NCBI RefSeq assembly: GCF_019711635.1
Contig: NZ_JAIGNT010000008.1
Location: forward strand, 34,581-98,580
Source: Qipengyuania huizhouensis
Lineage (GTDB): Bacteria > Pseudomonadota > Alphaproteobacteria > Sphingomonadales > Sphingomonadaceae
DNA length: 64,000 bases
Direction: 5' to 3'
A program made the translations under genes and the position numbers. Under the pieces are notes generated by a model. It saw only the letters and a program-made list of their open reading frames with translations, was not told where the DNA came from and did not search any database. Positions 30,366 to 40,409 of this stretch are shown here, in pieces. Position 1 is the stretch's first letter; the number at the start of each line of letters is the position of its first letter.

Positions 30366-31544
30366 ATGCGCATAGCCTTGCTGTCAACGCTGGACAGGGA
30401 TCCGCGCCCCGGTTCGCCAAGGCCTGCCTTTGCGAATTTCGCAGGGGCGATGGTGGTCGAAAGGCAGCTCGATCTGGCTCTCTTGATGGGGTGTGAGAGA
30501 GTAGTTTGCCTTGTGGACGCTGTAGAGCGGGAGATCGTCGAACTCCAACATCGTGCGGAATGTGCCGAGCTGAAATTCCGCGCCATTCGCCAGCCCTCAC
30601 GTCTCGCTGGAATGGTAACGGCCGATGACGAACTGCTTGTTATCGACACTGGAATTCTGCCTGACGATGAGACGGTAAAGACTGCACTTTCAAAGAAGGG
30701 TATTCTCGCTTTTCCCGCCGATATCGCCGTGCCGCTCGGTTATGAAAGAATAGATCTTGGATTTGCCTGGGCGGGTACAATGCTCATTCCCGGCTACTTG
30801 GTCGAAAAGCTTTCCGATCTGCCAGACGATATAGATTTGCCGAGCGCGTTGATGCGCCTTGCCCTGCAAACAGGTGGCCAGGTCATACCTCTGGATCGCA
30901 ATTTACTGACTGAGGGCAGTTGGCATCTCAACGCCGACAGGGCCGCTTTGGATTTGCGTGAAAAGCGATGGATCGATTCACAGCGTAGGCGAATAGCATT
31001 CCGCGCACCTGGCCTTGCCGTTGCCGAACGGGCAGGAGCTCGCCTCACGCGGGATATAGTCGGTCGTTCAGCAGAGCCGATACCTGTAATCGCCGCCGGC
31101 ACCTGCATGCTCGCCGCGACTGTCCTGGGCATCGTCGGATATCCCGCCATCGCTATAGGCCTCACCTCAGCTGCGGCATTGTTCGCACATATGGGCGGAG
31201 TGGTAGAGCGGATTGCGACGCGCGGTCGTCCGAAAAGTAAGCCTAATCTGCTGCGGAAGACGGTCGATTACCTCATCGATCCGTTATTCATCATGCTTCT
31301 GGTTCTGTCAGCTCCAGAAGAACTCGGTTTTCTGCGCGGTTTCGTTCCGCTGGTCTTGATTGGTCTGCTCCGGCTCGGTGAACGACACGCTAGCGAGCCT
31401 TGGCGAGCAACTTACGCGGACCGAATATTGCTCGGGATACTAATTGCTCCTGCGGCTTTTGCAGGCTTTTCGACGGAGATGGCAGCAGCCATTGCCTTGC
31501 TTGTCTTGGCGACACGTTTCTTCAGGCCCTTTCGTGACGACTAA
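30366..31544 (+). CDS. two-part protein: nucleotidyltransferase-like N-terminus and membrane C-terminus
   Basis: The 392-residue protein begins with a soluble alpha/beta part (to about residue 230) with MVVERQLDLALLMGCERVVCLVD and ADDELLVIDTGILPD, reminiscent of a sugar- or alcohol-phosphate nucleotidyltransferase fold but without its usual GxGxR motif. The C-terminal part has about five membrane helices and a polar motif TRGRPKSKPNLLRKTVDYLIDPLF. This recalls fused nucleotidyltransferase/CDP-alcohol phosphotransferases, yet the DGx2ARx8Gx3Dx3D signature is absent. Function is unassigned. It is followed by two genes of a possible signalling module. Confidence 0.6.
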   Translation: MRIALLSTLDRDPRPGSPRPAFANFAGAMVVERQLDLALLMGCERVVCLVDAVEREIVELQHRAECAELKFRAIRQPSRLAGMVTADDELLVIDTGILPDDETVKTALSKKGILAFPADIAVPLGYERIDLGFAWAGTMLIPGYLVEKLSDLPDDIDLPSALMRLALQTGGQVIPLDRNLLTEGSWHLNADRAALDLREKRWIDSQRRRIAFRAPGLAVAERAGARLTRDIVGRSAEPIPVIAAGTCMLAATVLGIVGYPAIAIGLTSAAALFAHMGGVVERIATRGRPKSKPNLLRKTVDYLIDPLFIMLLVLSAPEELGFLRGFVPLVLIGLLRLGERHASEPWRATYADRILLGILIAPAAFAGFSTEMAAAIALLVLATRFFRPFRDD

Positions 31545-31579
31545 CGGCGAATTAACCACTGCGGGGCTACGTGTATGTG

Positions 31580-32542
31580 ATGGAACGGGTTCCCGTCATG
31601 GATAAGACCGAACGTTCGTCGGACAGCGATCTGAGCGCCGCATTGGCGCGGGGCGATTCCATGCTGGCAGGGATAGGGCCGATCCTCGGCCACCTTCTCT
31701 CTGCTCCGGACCATTCACTGTTTAGCGACGAGATCGTTGCGCGCGTGCGCGGCATGCTTGCGGATCTCGCGCGCCAGGTTCTCCGGATCCAAGCCGAGGC
31801 TACCGGTAAACAAAGTCGTGAATCCTTCGCTGATCGGCATGGCGAAGCGTTGGCGGAGCATTTTCAGGCATGCAAGCCGCTACTCTCTCATTGTCATGCG
31901 CTTGCGGTGGAGTGGCAGCTGACGGATCGGTTGGAAGCGGATTCGGGGCTTGACCCGGTGCTCTCACCTCTGATGCAGCAATTGATAGCCGATCCCGATC
32001 CCGCGATATCGAGCGTGGCCATGGCGGCACTCGCCGCGCAGGCACGTTGTGCCCAGGGGCAGCGGCGCATGGAACTTTCCCTTGGCGAACTGCCTGGCGA
32101 ACTGCTTCACGAATTACTCTTGGCATGGAGAAACTATTGCGGCGAAGCGCGTGGGGATTCGGTCGACCGAGCCGAAGCCAAATTGCGTCACTCCTTCGAT
32201 GAGAGTGCGTCCCGTCTTGCGCTTTTCGAGCGCCTGCTTGCCCGTACGGATGGTAGGATTGCGTTGTCTCTGGAAGATGCGGGAGCCGGACTGTTTTTTA
32301 CCGCACTGGCGATATATTCCGGACAAAGTCGTGAAATGGCCATCCTGTCGAGCCATGCGCGCCAGACCGTTCGCCTTGGGTTGAGCCTGCGCGCGGCAGG
32401 ACTCGAACCTCGGCGCATAGATGAAATCCTGTTACGCCTGCACCCAGGGGCGGCCCCATTGGCCGGTTTGGAGCAGATCGACGAGGACAAGGCACGTGGG
32501 ATGTTGCTTGATGCTGCTCACGCGCTCGGACGGCGGTCATGA
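31580..32542 (+). CDS. helical protein of unknown function (possibly DUF2336-like)
   Basis: Read from ATG at 31580, the product has 320 residues; ATG at 31598 is an alternative start. It is almost wholly alpha-helical and soluble, with an N-terminal four-helix-like segment (LLSAPDHSLFSDEIVARVRGMLADLARQ) and repeat-like helices (LIADPDPAISSVAMAALAAQ; LPGELLHELLLAW; LRAAGLEPRRIDEILLRL). This pattern recalls alphaproteobacterial DUF2336 proteins, though I am not sure. Its stop overlaps by four bases the start of a histidine-kinase-like gene, suggesting that the two proteins work together. Confidence 0.6.
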   Translation: MERVPVMDKTERSSDSDLSAALARGDSMLAGIGPILGHLLSAPDHSLFSDEIVARVRGMLADLARQVLRIQAEATGKQSRESFADRHGEALAEHFQACKPLLSHCHALAVEWQLTDRLEADSGLDPVLSPLMQQLIADPDPAISSVAMAALAAQARCAQGQRRMELSLGELPGELLHELLLAWRNYCGEARGDSVDRAEAKLRHSFDESASRLALFERLLARTDGRIALSLEDAGAGLFFTALAIYSGQSREMAILSSHARQTVRLGLSLRAAGLEPRRIDEILLRLHPGAAPLAGLEQIDEDKARGMLLDAAHALGRRS

Positions 32543-33900
32543 CTAACGTCGGGGCCCGTTACATCGCGCGGGGTAAAACCGATGCCGCGGACCGACTGCT
32601 GGAAGCCGACGGACCACTTGCGGTCCTGAATCGTGACTGCGGTGGTGAAGTCGGCAGCACGTTAGCGATTCCGGAATTACTCGCCTTGGTAGGCAAAGCC
32701 CGGGAATACGGCTTTCGCTTGTCACGCCAGTTCCGTGCCGTCGATGGGCGGCAACGAATTTCCGCTTGGGTCGACATAGCACCCATGGGGGATGCGGAAG
32801 GGTGCGAAATTGCTGTAGCCAGTTGGCATATAGACGAAATTGCGCCGGAGAGTGAGGCAGAAGCCTCGCTTCGCCGCACAGAAATCCATCGTCATCTGGC
32901 AGAATGCACCATGCGCCTCGACCCTTCTCAGCGCGTGTACTCGATTGAAACGGATGCGCCTGACCTCGTAGAATTTGCAAAAGTCGTGGGTGAGGGCGCT
33001 GGTCGCCCATGGACCGAGTTCGTAATCCTGCCTACTCAAGTTCACGAGCAACCTGTTCATTGGCGGTTACTGGACGGAACCACTTGCCGGATTGCAGGCT
33101 CCGATCGCGACTGGACCGCATGTCTCGAACCTCTCGGCCAGCCAGAACCCGGGAGTGCAGGCTTCGTTTTGCATCTCAGTGCGTCACTGCCTCTTGCAAG
33201 CGACAATGACAGCGGAAACGGGACGACGCCTTCTCTGGGGAGGGATTTGACACCGGTTTTGCGACAACCGATCAATCGCATCATCGCCAATGCCGAAACA
33301 ATCCGTACCAGGCTCGCCGGCCCGTTGAGGGAAGAATACAGCGATTATGCAGCAGATATCGCCAGTGCGGGCCAACACCTGTTGGCGCTGATCGATGACC
33401 TGTCCGATCTGGAGGTGGTCGAGGCCGAGGATTTCGCAACGGCACCTGACCGGATCGATCTTGGCGATGTAGCGCGTCGCGCCTGCGGAATCCTTGGTGT
33501 ACGGGCCAAGGAGCGCGGCATAATGCTCGATCCCCCGGCTGAAGGGGAAAGCCAGTTGGCAACTGCCGAGTTTCGGCGTGTCCTACAGGTCCTGCTCAAT
33601 CTGATAGGGAACGCTATTCGATATTCGCCGAAGGAAAGTCGTATCTGGGTCCGTCTCGATTCAATCGGCAATCGAGCAATGATCACTGTTGCAGACCAAG
33701 GCCACGGCCTTGATGAGCAGCAACAGGAAAAGGTATTCGAAAAATTCGAACGGCTCGGTCGTGGCGAAGATGGCGGATCGGGTCTGGGCCTTTATATCTC
33801 GCGGCGAATTGCAAGGGCAATGGGCGGGGACCTGACGGTAGAAAGTGCGCCAGGGCAGGGGGCACGTTTCACATTGTCGGTTCCACTCGCCGACAGTTAG
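32539..33900 (+). CDS. histidine-kinase-like protein lacking the phospho-accepting histidine
   Basis: The 453-residue soluble protein has a PAS-like N-terminal half (to about residue 225), a dimerisation helix, and a complete HATPase_c domain: N box VLLNLIGNAIRYSP, G1 box VADQGHGLD, and G2 box GGSGLGLYISRRIARAMGG. The H-box position reads PVLRQPINRIIANAE where active kinases have HELRTPLN; Pro239 replaces the histidine and Val240 the glutamate. It can probably bind ATP but not autophosphorylate at the usual site, so it may be a phosphatase, a phosphotransfer-free sensor or an allosteric partner. Translationally coupled to the preceding helical protein. Confidence 0.85.
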   Translation: MTNVGARYIARGKTDAADRLLEADGPLAVLNRDCGGEVGSTLAIPELLALVGKAREYGFRLSRQFRAVDGRQRISAWVDIAPMGDAEGCEIAVASWHIDEIAPESEAEASLRRTEIHRHLAECTMRLDPSQRVYSIETDAPDLVEFAKVVGEGAGRPWTEFVILPTQVHEQPVHWRLLDGTTCRIAGSDRDWTACLEPLGQPEPGSAGFVLHLSASLPLASDNDSGNGTTPSLGRDLTPVLRQPINRIIANAETIRTRLAGPLREEYSDYAADIASAGQHLLALIDDLSDLEVVEAEDFATAPDRIDLGDVARRACGILGVRAKERGIMLDPPAEGESQLATAEFRRVLQVLLNLIGNAIRYSPKESRIWVRLDSIGNRAMITVADQGHGLDEQQQEKVFEKFERLGRGEDGGSGLGLYISRRIARAMGGDLTVESAPGQGARFTLSVPLADS

Positions 33901-33918
33901 GCCGGACTATTCGCCAAT

Positions 33919-34116
33919 TTAGCCTGCCGTTCGGGAACCGCGCCAAAACAGGAAGCCACCCAGCAGGAAGGTTAGGCCGCCATAGATAGCCCAACTACGT
34001 TCGGCGAGCATGAAACTGTCGCTCGGCCACCTGACGATACCCAATCCTTGCAACGCCCAAAGGCCTCCGGAAAGCATAAATGCCATTCCGAAGACCATGA
34101 GGGTAAAGCGAAGCAT
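33919..34116 (-). CDS. 65-residue membrane protein coupled to citrate synthase
   Basis: The small protein starts at ATG 34116, overlapping the gltA stop codon by one base, and ends at 33919. It has two membrane helices (LRFTLMVFGMAFMLSGGLWALQGLG and SWAIYGGLTFLLGGFLFW) and the linker IVRWPSDSFMLAERS. A longer open frame would run into gltA and is rejected. The W-P-S-D-S-F-M loop suggests a conserved small inner-membrane family, but the function is unknown. Its coupling to gltA may simply reflect operon packing. Confidence 0.7.
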   Translation of the reverse strand: MLRFTLMVFGMAFMLSGGLWALQGLGIVRWPSDSFMLAERSWAIYGGLTFLLGGFLFWRGSRTAG

Positions 34117-35402
34117 CAGCGTTGGTCGATGGCTACGTAATCGCGCTGAGTTGGACCGGTATAAAGCTGGCGCGGACGACCGATGACCTGGCCGGGATCG
34201 GAGATCATCTCGTTCCACTGCGCAACCCAGCCCACGGTACGGGCGAGGGCGAAAAGTGCGGTGAACATGGTGGTTGGGAAGCCGATCGAATTCAGGATGA
34301 TGCCTGAATAGAAGTCCACGTTCGGGAAGAGCTTCTTTTCCTTGAAGTAATCGTCGTTGAGCGCGATCTCTTCAAGCTGGAGTGCCGTTTCGAATACCGG
34401 GTCGTTCACGTTCAGCGCATCGAAGACTTCACGCAGAGTCTGCTGCATCACCGTGGCCCGAGGATCGTAGTTCTTATAGACACGATGGCCGAAACCCATC
34501 AGGCGGAACGGGTCGTTCTTGTCCTTGGCGCGCTCGATATAATGCGGGATCCTGTCGGGCGATCCGATTTCCTGCAGCATATTCAGAGCCGCTTCGTTCG
34601 CGCCGCCATGCGCCGGGCCCCAAAGACAAGCGATGCCTGCAGCAATGCAGGCGAAAGGATTCGCGCCTGAAGAGCCCGCCAAGCGAACGGTCGAGGTCGA
34701 TGCGTTCTGTTCGTGGTCTGCATGAAGGATGAATATCCGATCCATCGCGCGTTCGATCGCGGGGTGAATCTCATATTCTTCTGCAGGGACGCCAAAGGTC
34801 ATACGCAGGAAATTGCCAGTGTAGCTGAGATTATTGTCCGGCTGCATGAAAGGCTGGCCAATGGAATATTTGTAGGCCCATGCCGCAATTGTCGGCATCT
34901 TGGCGATCAGCCGGTGGCTGCTGATCTTCCGGTGTTCGGGATCGGAAATGTCGGTGCTGTCATGATAAAAAGCCGACAAAGCACCGACTACGCCGCACAT
35001 GATCGCCATGGGGTGCGCGTCTCTGCGAAAACCTTGGTAAAACTGACGCAGCTGGTCATGCAGCATCGTGTGCCGAGTGATCGTATAGTCGAATTCGTCC
35101 AGTTCGGCCTGCTGCGGCAGCTCGCCATTGAGCAGTAGGTACGCGACTTCCATAAAGCTGGATTTTTCGGCCAACTGGCCGATAGGGTAGCCGCGGTGAA
35201 GGAGCACCCCTTCCTCGCCATCGATATAGGTAAGCGCACTTTCACAGCTGGCAGTCGATTTGTAGCCGGGATCATACGTGAACTTGCCGGTCGTACCGTA
35301 CAGTTTGCGGATATCGATGACGTCCGGTCCGACGCTTCCTTCCAAAACAGGAAAGTCCTGGACTTGTTCGCCGATATTGAGAGTTGCCTGCTTGTCGGCC
35401 AC
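34116..35402 (-). CDS. gltA: citrate synthase
   Basis: The 428-residue type II (Gram-negative hexameric) citrate synthase starts at GTG with GGAG upstream. Catalytic elements are visible: a His in [15 protein letters not shown], another in [16 protein letters not shown], and the Asp in [15 protein letters not shown]. It condenses oxaloacetate and acetyl-CoA at the entrance of the TCA cycle. It lies 26 bases after gltX, the same strand, and is followed by a coupled small membrane-protein gene. Confidence 0.96.
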   Translation of the reverse strand: MADKQATLNIGEQVQDFPVLEGSVGPDVIDIRKLYGTTGKFTYDPGYKSTASCESALTYIDGEEGVLLHRGYPIGQLAEKSSFMEVAYLLLNGELPQQAELDEFDYTITRHTMLHDQLRQFYQGFRRDAHPMAIMCGVVGALSAFYHDSTDISDPEHRKISSHRLIAKMPTIAAWAYKYSIGQPFMQPDNNLSYTGNFLRMTFGVPAEEYEIHPAIERAMDRIFILHADHEQNASTSTVRLAGSSGANPFACIAAGIACLWGPAHGGANEAALNMLQEIGSPDRIPHYIERAKDKNDPFRLMGFGHRVYKNYDPRATVMQQTLREVFDALNVNDPVFETALQLEEIALNDDYFKEKKLFPNVDFYSGIILNSIGFPTTMFTALFALARTVGWVAQWNEMISDPGQVIGRPRQLYTGPTQRDYVAIDQR

Positions 35403-35428
35403 GCGTGTCTCCTTGGTTCGTCTTATTC

Positions 35429-36853
35429 TTAGCCTGCGAGCGAGGCCTGCGCATCGATCCGCGCCAGCGACTCTTCCTTGCCCAACAGGACCAGTACGTC
35501 GAAAATTCCGGGCGACGTTGTCGTGCCCGTCAGCGCCGCCCGCATGGGCTGCGCCAGCTTGCCAAGACCCAGATCGAGCTCCTCGGCATACGATTTCGTA
35601 GTGGCTTCGAGTGCCTCGATTGTCCAGTGATTTTCCTTCGCGAGCCGAACGGACAGGCCAGCCAGTCGCGCGCGACCTTCGTCATCGAGCAGCGCCGCGG
35701 CTTTCTCCGTCATTTCCAAGGGCCGGCTCTTGAAAAGAAATGCCGCGCCTTCAACTAGTTCATTGACGGTTCTAGCGCGTGTTTTAAGAACCGGCATGGC
35801 CTTGGTAAGCAATGCAACTTCGGCTGTATCGCCAAGTTTCCCCGCCACCAATGATGCAAGCCGTGCATCGTCGGCCTCGCGGATATAATGACTATTGAGA
35901 TTTTGCAGCTTCTTTATGTCGAAGCGGGAAGGGCTTTTTCCAACACCGTCCAGGTCGAAAAGTTCGATAGCTTCTTCGCGAGTGATTTCTTCACGATCGC
36001 CGTGACCCCAACCAAGGCGTAGAAGGTAGTTGAAGAGCGCTTCGGGCAGTACGCCTTCTTCGTCGCGATAGGCTTCGACGCCCACTGCGCCATGGCGTTT
36101 GGATAGCTTCGCCCCATCGGCACCGTGTATCAGCGGCGCATGGGCATAGACTGGATCGGGCCATCCGCCTTCGATCTCGTTCATCGCGCGAATAATGGGG
36201 AGTTGGCGGAAAGCGTTATTGAGATGATCGTCACCTCGAATGATATGGGTGACACCCATATCGTGATCATCGACAACTACTGCGAGCATATAGGTGGGCG
36301 TACCGTCAGCCCGAAGAAGGACATAGTCGTCGATTTCAGCGTTTTTGACGGTCACCTTGCCCTGGACCTTGTCGTGAATGACGGTCTCGCCCTCGGTGGG
36401 AACCTTTAGGCGTATGACGTAAGGAGCACCCTGAGGTGCTTCACTTTCATCACGGTCGCGCCAACGCCGGTCATAACGCATCGGCTGTTTATTCGCGCGT
36501 TGTTGCGCACGCATATCTTCGAGTTCCTCGGGGGAGGCGTAACATTTGTACGCGTGGCCTGCGTCAAGGAGCTGCCTGGCTACCTCGGCGTGCCGCTCGG
36601 CACGGTCGGACTGGAAAACCGGTGGCTCGTCGAAATCGAGACCAAGCCAATCGAGTCCTTCGATGATCTTGTCGATCGCGTCCTGTGTGCTGCGCTTACG
36701 GTCGGTATCTTCGATGCGCAGCAGAACCTTGCCGCCATGATGACGCGCGTAAAGCCAGTTGAACAACGCAGTGCGCGCCCCGCCGATGTGAAGGAAGCCG
36801 GTTGGTGACGGAGCGAACCGTGTTACGACCTGTTTGCCGGTTTCGCTTGCCAT
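35429..36853 (-). CDS. gltX: glutamate--tRNA ligase
   Basis: From the ATG at 36853 the product has 474 residues. Class I synthetase signatures are present: the HIGH-like loop [22 protein letters not shown] and the KMSKS-like [13 protein letters not shown]. The zinc-site cysteines of some GluRS are not evident. It charges tRNA-Glu (possibly tRNA-Gln in organisms with GatCAB). The frame opens upstream to 36931 but that part overlaps comEC on the other strand and lacks family similarity. Divergent comEC starts 28 bases away. Confidence 0.95.
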   Translation of the reverse strand: MASETGKQVVTRFAPSPTGFLHIGGARTALFNWLYARHHGGKVLLRIEDTDRKRSTQDAIDKIIEGLDWLGLDFDEPPVFQSDRAERHAEVARQLLDAGHAYKCYASPEELEDMRAQQRANKQPMRYDRRWRDRDESEAPQGAPYVIRLKVPTEGETVIHDKVQGKVTVKNAEIDDYVLLRADGTPTYMLAVVVDDHDMGVTHIIRGDDHLNNAFRQLPIIRAMNEIEGGWPDPVYAHAPLIHGADGAKLSKRHGAVGVEAYRDEEGVLPEALFNYLLRLGWGHGDREEITREEAIELFDLDGVGKSPSRFDIKKLQNLNSHYIREADDARLASLVAGKLGDTAEVALLTKAMPVLKTRARTVNELVEGAAFLFKSRPLEMTEKAAALLDDEGRARLAGLSVRLAKENHWTIEALEATTKSYAEELDLGLGKLAQPMRAALTGTTTSPGIFDVLVLLGKEESLARIDAQASLAG

Positions 36854-36881
36854 TCCTTCATCTTTCCTTTCAGGTATTTGC

Positions 36882-39068
36882 ATGGCGACGCAGGGGACGC
36901 CGCTGGTTCCGCTTGGCGATGCGGATATCACCGCCGATGCTGCAGTGCAGCGCCCTTGGCGTATGCGCGACGCAATGTCCAGATTTGCGGAGTGGATCGA
37001 GGGATCTTTGGCGGCCTCCGGCTTCGATCGAGGGCCTTGGCTGATCGTTGCCTTTGCTGCGGGAATTGGAAGCTGGTTTCTCCTAGCAAACCCTTGGCAA
37101 TGGATTGGCGCGATTGCACTAGCCGCTCTGCTATCTCTTTCAGTTCAATCTCTCTGGAAAGGTGACGAGGGTCGCGCTCACCTAAGGCTTGCGGGTACAG
37201 GAATAGGTCTGGCTTTTGCAGTCGGCCTGGTAGTTATCTGGGCGCGATCTGAGGTCGTGGGGGCCACGCCACTTCCACATCCCACGATGATAAAGATCGA
37301 TGGCCGCATTCTCGAGCGTCAGGAGCAGCCGGCCGAGGATCGCATCAGGCTGGTTCTGGCGACCCGCGATCCCGAAGCCGGACGAACTATCAAGGTGCGG
37401 GTCAACGTACCCGAAAAAGACGACTCGATCACCTTCAACGAAGGTGCGCGGGTACGATTACGGGCACGCCTGATGCCGCCGTCCCCTCCGCTGCTGCCAG
37501 GCGCCTACGACTTTGCGCGTAGTGCCTGGTTCGAAGGCTATGCTGCCACCGGTTCTCTGGTGGGCGAGATCGAGCTGGTAGAACCGCCACGTGGAGGTGA
37601 TGGCGAAATAGCAAGAGTGCAGCGATGGTTGTCAGCGCATGTTCGCGAAAATGTGGGCGGATCTGCTGGCAGCATCGCGGCCGCTTTTGCCAGCGGGGAC
37701 CGCGGGGCCATCAGCGAAGCTGACGAAATCGCTATGCGCGACTCCGGATTGACGCATCTCCTGTCGATCAGCGGTCTACACGTCAGCGCAGTTATCGCCG
37801 CTGCATACGTTCTAGCCTTGAAGCTGCTTGCATTATGGCCTTGGCTGACGCTGAGGGTCCGTCTGCCTTTGGTGGCGACCGCCATTGGGGCCGGTGCGGG
37901 CATCGGTTATACATTGCTGACAGGAGCGCAGGTCCCGACCGTTCGCAGTTGTGTCGGCGCCGTGCTGGTCTTGATTGCGCTGGCACTTGGGCGCCAGCCT
38001 CTTTCCATGCGGATGGTGGCGGTCGCTGCGGGCGTGGTTCTTTTGCTGTGGCCAGAAACCCTGGTAGGGCCGAGCTTCCAGATGAGCTTCGCCGCAGTCA
38101 TCTCGATAGTGGCGCTCCACAATTCCAGTCCGGTGCGAGAATTCCTCGCCCCGCGCGAGGAGCAATGGGGCAGGTGGCTCGGCCGCCGGGTGCTGATGCT
38201 GTTCATCACTGGTCTCGTTATCGAAATTGCGCTCACACCCATCGTGCTCTTTCATTTTCACCGTGCAGGCATTTACGGGGCCTTTGCCAATGTGATCGCG
38301 ATCCCGTTGGTCACATTTGTCTCTATGCCGCTTATCGCAATCGCACTGTGCTTCGACCTGGTGGGTCTGGGTTCGCCATTCTGGTGGTTGGTCGGCAAGT
38401 CGCTCGACCTGCTTCTTGCCATCGCCCGGACGACAGCGGCTCAGCCAGGCGCGGTGAAGCTGATGCCTCATATCGGTATTCTCAATGTTCTCCTCTTCGT
38501 TGCCGGCGGACTATGGCTTGCCCTGTGGAAAGGAAGGGGGCGGTTATGGGGCCTTGCGCCTGCCCTGCTTGGGGCAGCACTGCTTAGCCAGGCATCGGCC
38601 CCCGATCTGCTGATCGCGCGGGACGGCGCGGATGTCGGCTTTGTCGATCCTGCCGGAAGTCTGTATGTGCTCCGGAATAAGCCCGGCTCCTACGCGCAGG
38701 AGAATCTCGTCGAACTGGCGGGTGCCGAAGCGCTGCCTCGGTCGATGGCCGATTGGCCGGGCGCGCGATGTAGTTCCGACTTTTGCAGCATCCCTATGCG
38801 CCGCTCCGACAAAGTCTGGCATCTGCTGGTTGCACGCAGCCGCGAACGGATCGACGAGCGCGCTCTCGCTGCCGCGTGTGAACGCTCCGACATTGTGATC
38901 GCGGATCGTTGGCTGCCCCGTAGCTGCCGCCCTCGATGGCTAAAGGCCGACGGCCGCTATCTCGATGCGCAAGGGGGGACCACGATATATTTGGAAGACC
39001 GGAGGATCGAGACGGTCGCCGCACATCAAGGAATGCATGGCTGGTGGCAAGCACCCGAGCGCCGGTGA
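36882..39068 (+). CDS. comEC: ComEC/Rec2 family DNA-uptake channel protein
   Basis: Read from ATG 36882 the protein has 728 residues; an in-frame TTG at 36834 is possible but lies inside gltX. It has N-terminal membrane helices, a DUF4131 beta domain (around residues 100-220, with [26 protein letters not shown]), and the competence domain with [20 protein letters not shown] and [25 protein letters not shown]. The C-terminal 180 residues sit where ComEC usually has a metallo-beta-lactamase domain, but no HxHxDH motif is visible, as in many alphaproteobacteria. It should form the inner-membrane channel for single-stranded DNA. Confidence 0.9.
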   Translation: MATQGTPLVPLGDADITADAAVQRPWRMRDAMSRFAEWIEGSLAASGFDRGPWLIVAFAAGIGSWFLLANPWQWIGAIALAALLSLSVQSLWKGDEGRAHLRLAGTGIGLAFAVGLVVIWARSEVVGATPLPHPTMIKIDGRILERQEQPAEDRIRLVLATRDPEAGRTIKVRVNVPEKDDSITFNEGARVRLRARLMPPSPPLLPGAYDFARSAWFEGYAATGSLVGEIELVEPPRGGDGEIARVQRWLSAHVRENVGGSAGSIAAAFASGDRGAISEADEIAMRDSGLTHLLSISGLHVSAVIAAAYVLALKLLALWPWLTLRVRLPLVATAIGAGAGIGYTLLTGAQVPTVRSCVGAVLVLIALALGRQPLSMRMVAVAAGVVLLLWPETLVGPSFQMSFAAVISIVALHNSSPVREFLAPREEQWGRWLGRRVLMLFITGLVIEIALTPIVLFHFHRAGIYGAFANVIAIPLVTFVSMPLIAIALCFDLVGLGSPFWWLVGKSLDLLLAIARTTAAQPGAVKLMPHIGILNVLLFVAGGLWLALWKGRGRLWGLAPALLGAALLSQASAPDLLIARDGADVGFVDPAGSLYVLRNKPGSYAQENLVELAGAEALPRSMADWPGARCSSDFCSIPMRRSDKVWHLLVARSRERIDERALAAACERSDIVIADRWLPRSCRPRWLKADGRYLDAQGGTTIYLEDRRIETVAAHQGMHGWWQAPERR

Positions 39069-39106
39069 AAGAGGCGCCCGGATTTAAACGGACGCCGTCC
39101 CTCGGT

Positions 39107-39808
39107 TCAGTGATATCGACGCAGCAATCCTGCGAGCTTACCCTGAACCTGAACGCGATCGGCTTCATAGAGCTGTGGCTCGTAAGCGCCATTGGCCGGA
39201 TCAAGCCTGATCATCGCGCCTTCCTTGCGCAGGTATTTGAGCGTTGCTTCCTCGTTGTCGACAAGAGCAACTACAATCTCGCCATCGCGTGCAGTTTCAG
39301 TGCGCTTGACCAGTGCAAAATCGCCATCGAAAATGCCTGCTTCGATCATCGAGTCTCCGCTGACTTCGAGCGCATAGTGATCCCCCGGTCCCAGGAGAGC
39401 TGCGGGAACCGGCATGGACGACTGGCCTTCGATTGCCTCGATCGGAGCACCGGCGGCAATACGGCCATGGAGAGGCACGTCGATAATATCGTTCGCTGGT
39501 GCTACAGCGACCGGTTTGGCCGTATGCGCGGCAATTACGGAATCGTTTGCCGATGTGGGAGCCGCAACAGAACGCGAAGAGCCGGTGACCGAATCTTCCG
39601 GTAGTTTAATCACCTCGAGCGCACGGGCCCGATTGGGCAGGCGACGGATAAAGCCACGTTCTTCCAGAGCCGAGATCAGTCGATGAACGCCGGACTTGCT
39701 TTTCAGGTCGAGCGCTTCCTTCATCTCTTCGAAAGAAGGCGAAATGCCAGTATCTTCGAGCTTCTGCTGGATGAAGCGAATCAATTCGTGCTGCTTGGCG
39801 GTCAGCAT
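39107..39808 (-). CDS. lexA: LexA SOS repressor
   Basis: From the ATG at 39808 the product has 233 residues. The winged-helix DNA-binding domain ([44 protein letters not shown]) is followed by a linker and the S24 peptidase domain. Self-cleavage is expected at Ala119-Gly120 in [11 protein letters not shown]; the catalytic pair is Ser153 ([10 protein letters not shown]) and Lys168 ([10 protein letters not shown]). It represses the SOS regulon until RecA filament triggers cleavage. An SOS box lies 36 bases upstream of the start, so it should autoregulate. Confidence 0.96.
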   Translation of the reverse strand: MLTAKQHELIRFIQQKLEDTGISPSFEEMKEALDLKSKSGVHRLISALEERGFIRRLPNRARALEVIKLPEDSVTGSSRSVAAPTSANDSVIAAHTAKPVAVAPANDIIDVPLHGRIAAGAPIEAIEGQSSMPVPAALLGPGDHYALEVSGDSMIEAGIFDGDFALVKRTETARDGEIVVALVDNEEATLKYLRKEGAMIRLDPANGAYEPQLYEADRVQVQGKLAGLLRRYH

Positions 39809-39843
39809 CGGGTAACTCCCTATGTTCCTGTTCACAAAGCTGT

Positions 39844-39858
39844 GAACGAATGTGGAAC
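39844..39858 (-). promoter_or_regulatory. SOS box (LexA operator)
   Basis: The + strand reads GAAC-GAATGTG-GAAC, an exact GAACN7GAAC, equivalent to GTTCN7GTTC on the coding strand of lexA and the established alphaproteobacterial LexA operator. It lies 36 bases upstream of the lexA start. Just inside it, 39830-39847 forms an additional inverted repeat, GTTCACA-AAGC-TGTGAAC, sharing one GAAC half. Confidence 0.85.
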
Positions 39859-39935
39859 AATTAGGCAACCGATTTCAGCAAGTCAAGCATTCCCGCGGTT
39901 TCAGAACCCGTCAATAGAGAACAAGCGTTCCCGTT

Positions 39936-40409
39936 TCAGTCCGCCGCTCGCCAGGCGCCGGACTTGCCGCCTGTCTTCTCAAGGAGACGGATTCCCTCGA
40001 TAACCATGGCGCGATCGAGAGCCTTACCCATGTCGTAGAGCGTGAGGAGCGCGACGCTGACGGCGGTCATCGCTTCCATCTCGACACCTGTCTTGCCGGT
40101 CAGGCCAGCCACCGCCGTCACCCGGATAGCTTCTGCTTCCGGTGTGAAGTCGATCTTAATGCTTTCAAGTCCCAGGGGATGGCAAAGGGGTATGAGCTCC
40201 CCTGTACGTTTGGCCGCCATTATGCCCGCAATCCGGGCAGTCGCCAAAGCTTCACCCTTGGCTCCGGTGCCCGCCATGATAGCTTCCAGAGCTTCCGGCT
40301 TCATCCGAATTCTCCCCTCGGCGGTTGCGCTCCGATCGGTCTCGGATTTTCCGCTGACATCGACCATGCGAGCTGCTCCGGCCTCGTCGAGATGAGTCAG
40401 CCTATTCAT
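39936..40409 (-). CDS. moaC: cyclic pyranopterin monophosphate synthase MoaC
   Basis: The 157-residue protein has family motifs [51 protein letters not shown] with the active-site His, and [22 protein letters not shown] with the catalytic Lys region near the end. It converts the MoaA product to cPMP in molybdenum cofactor synthesis. It follows trpC after a 156-base gap on the same strand; a moeA gene, which I would expect next in sphingomonads, is absent before lexA. Confidence 0.95.
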   Translation of the reverse strand: MNRLTHLDEAGAARMVDVSGKSETDRSATAEGRIRMKPEALEAIMAGTGAKGEALATARIAGIMAAKRTGELIPLCHPLGLESIKIDFTPEAEAIRVTAVAGLTGKTGVEMEAMTAVSVALLTLYDMGKALDRAMVIEGIRLLEKTGGKSGAWRAAD

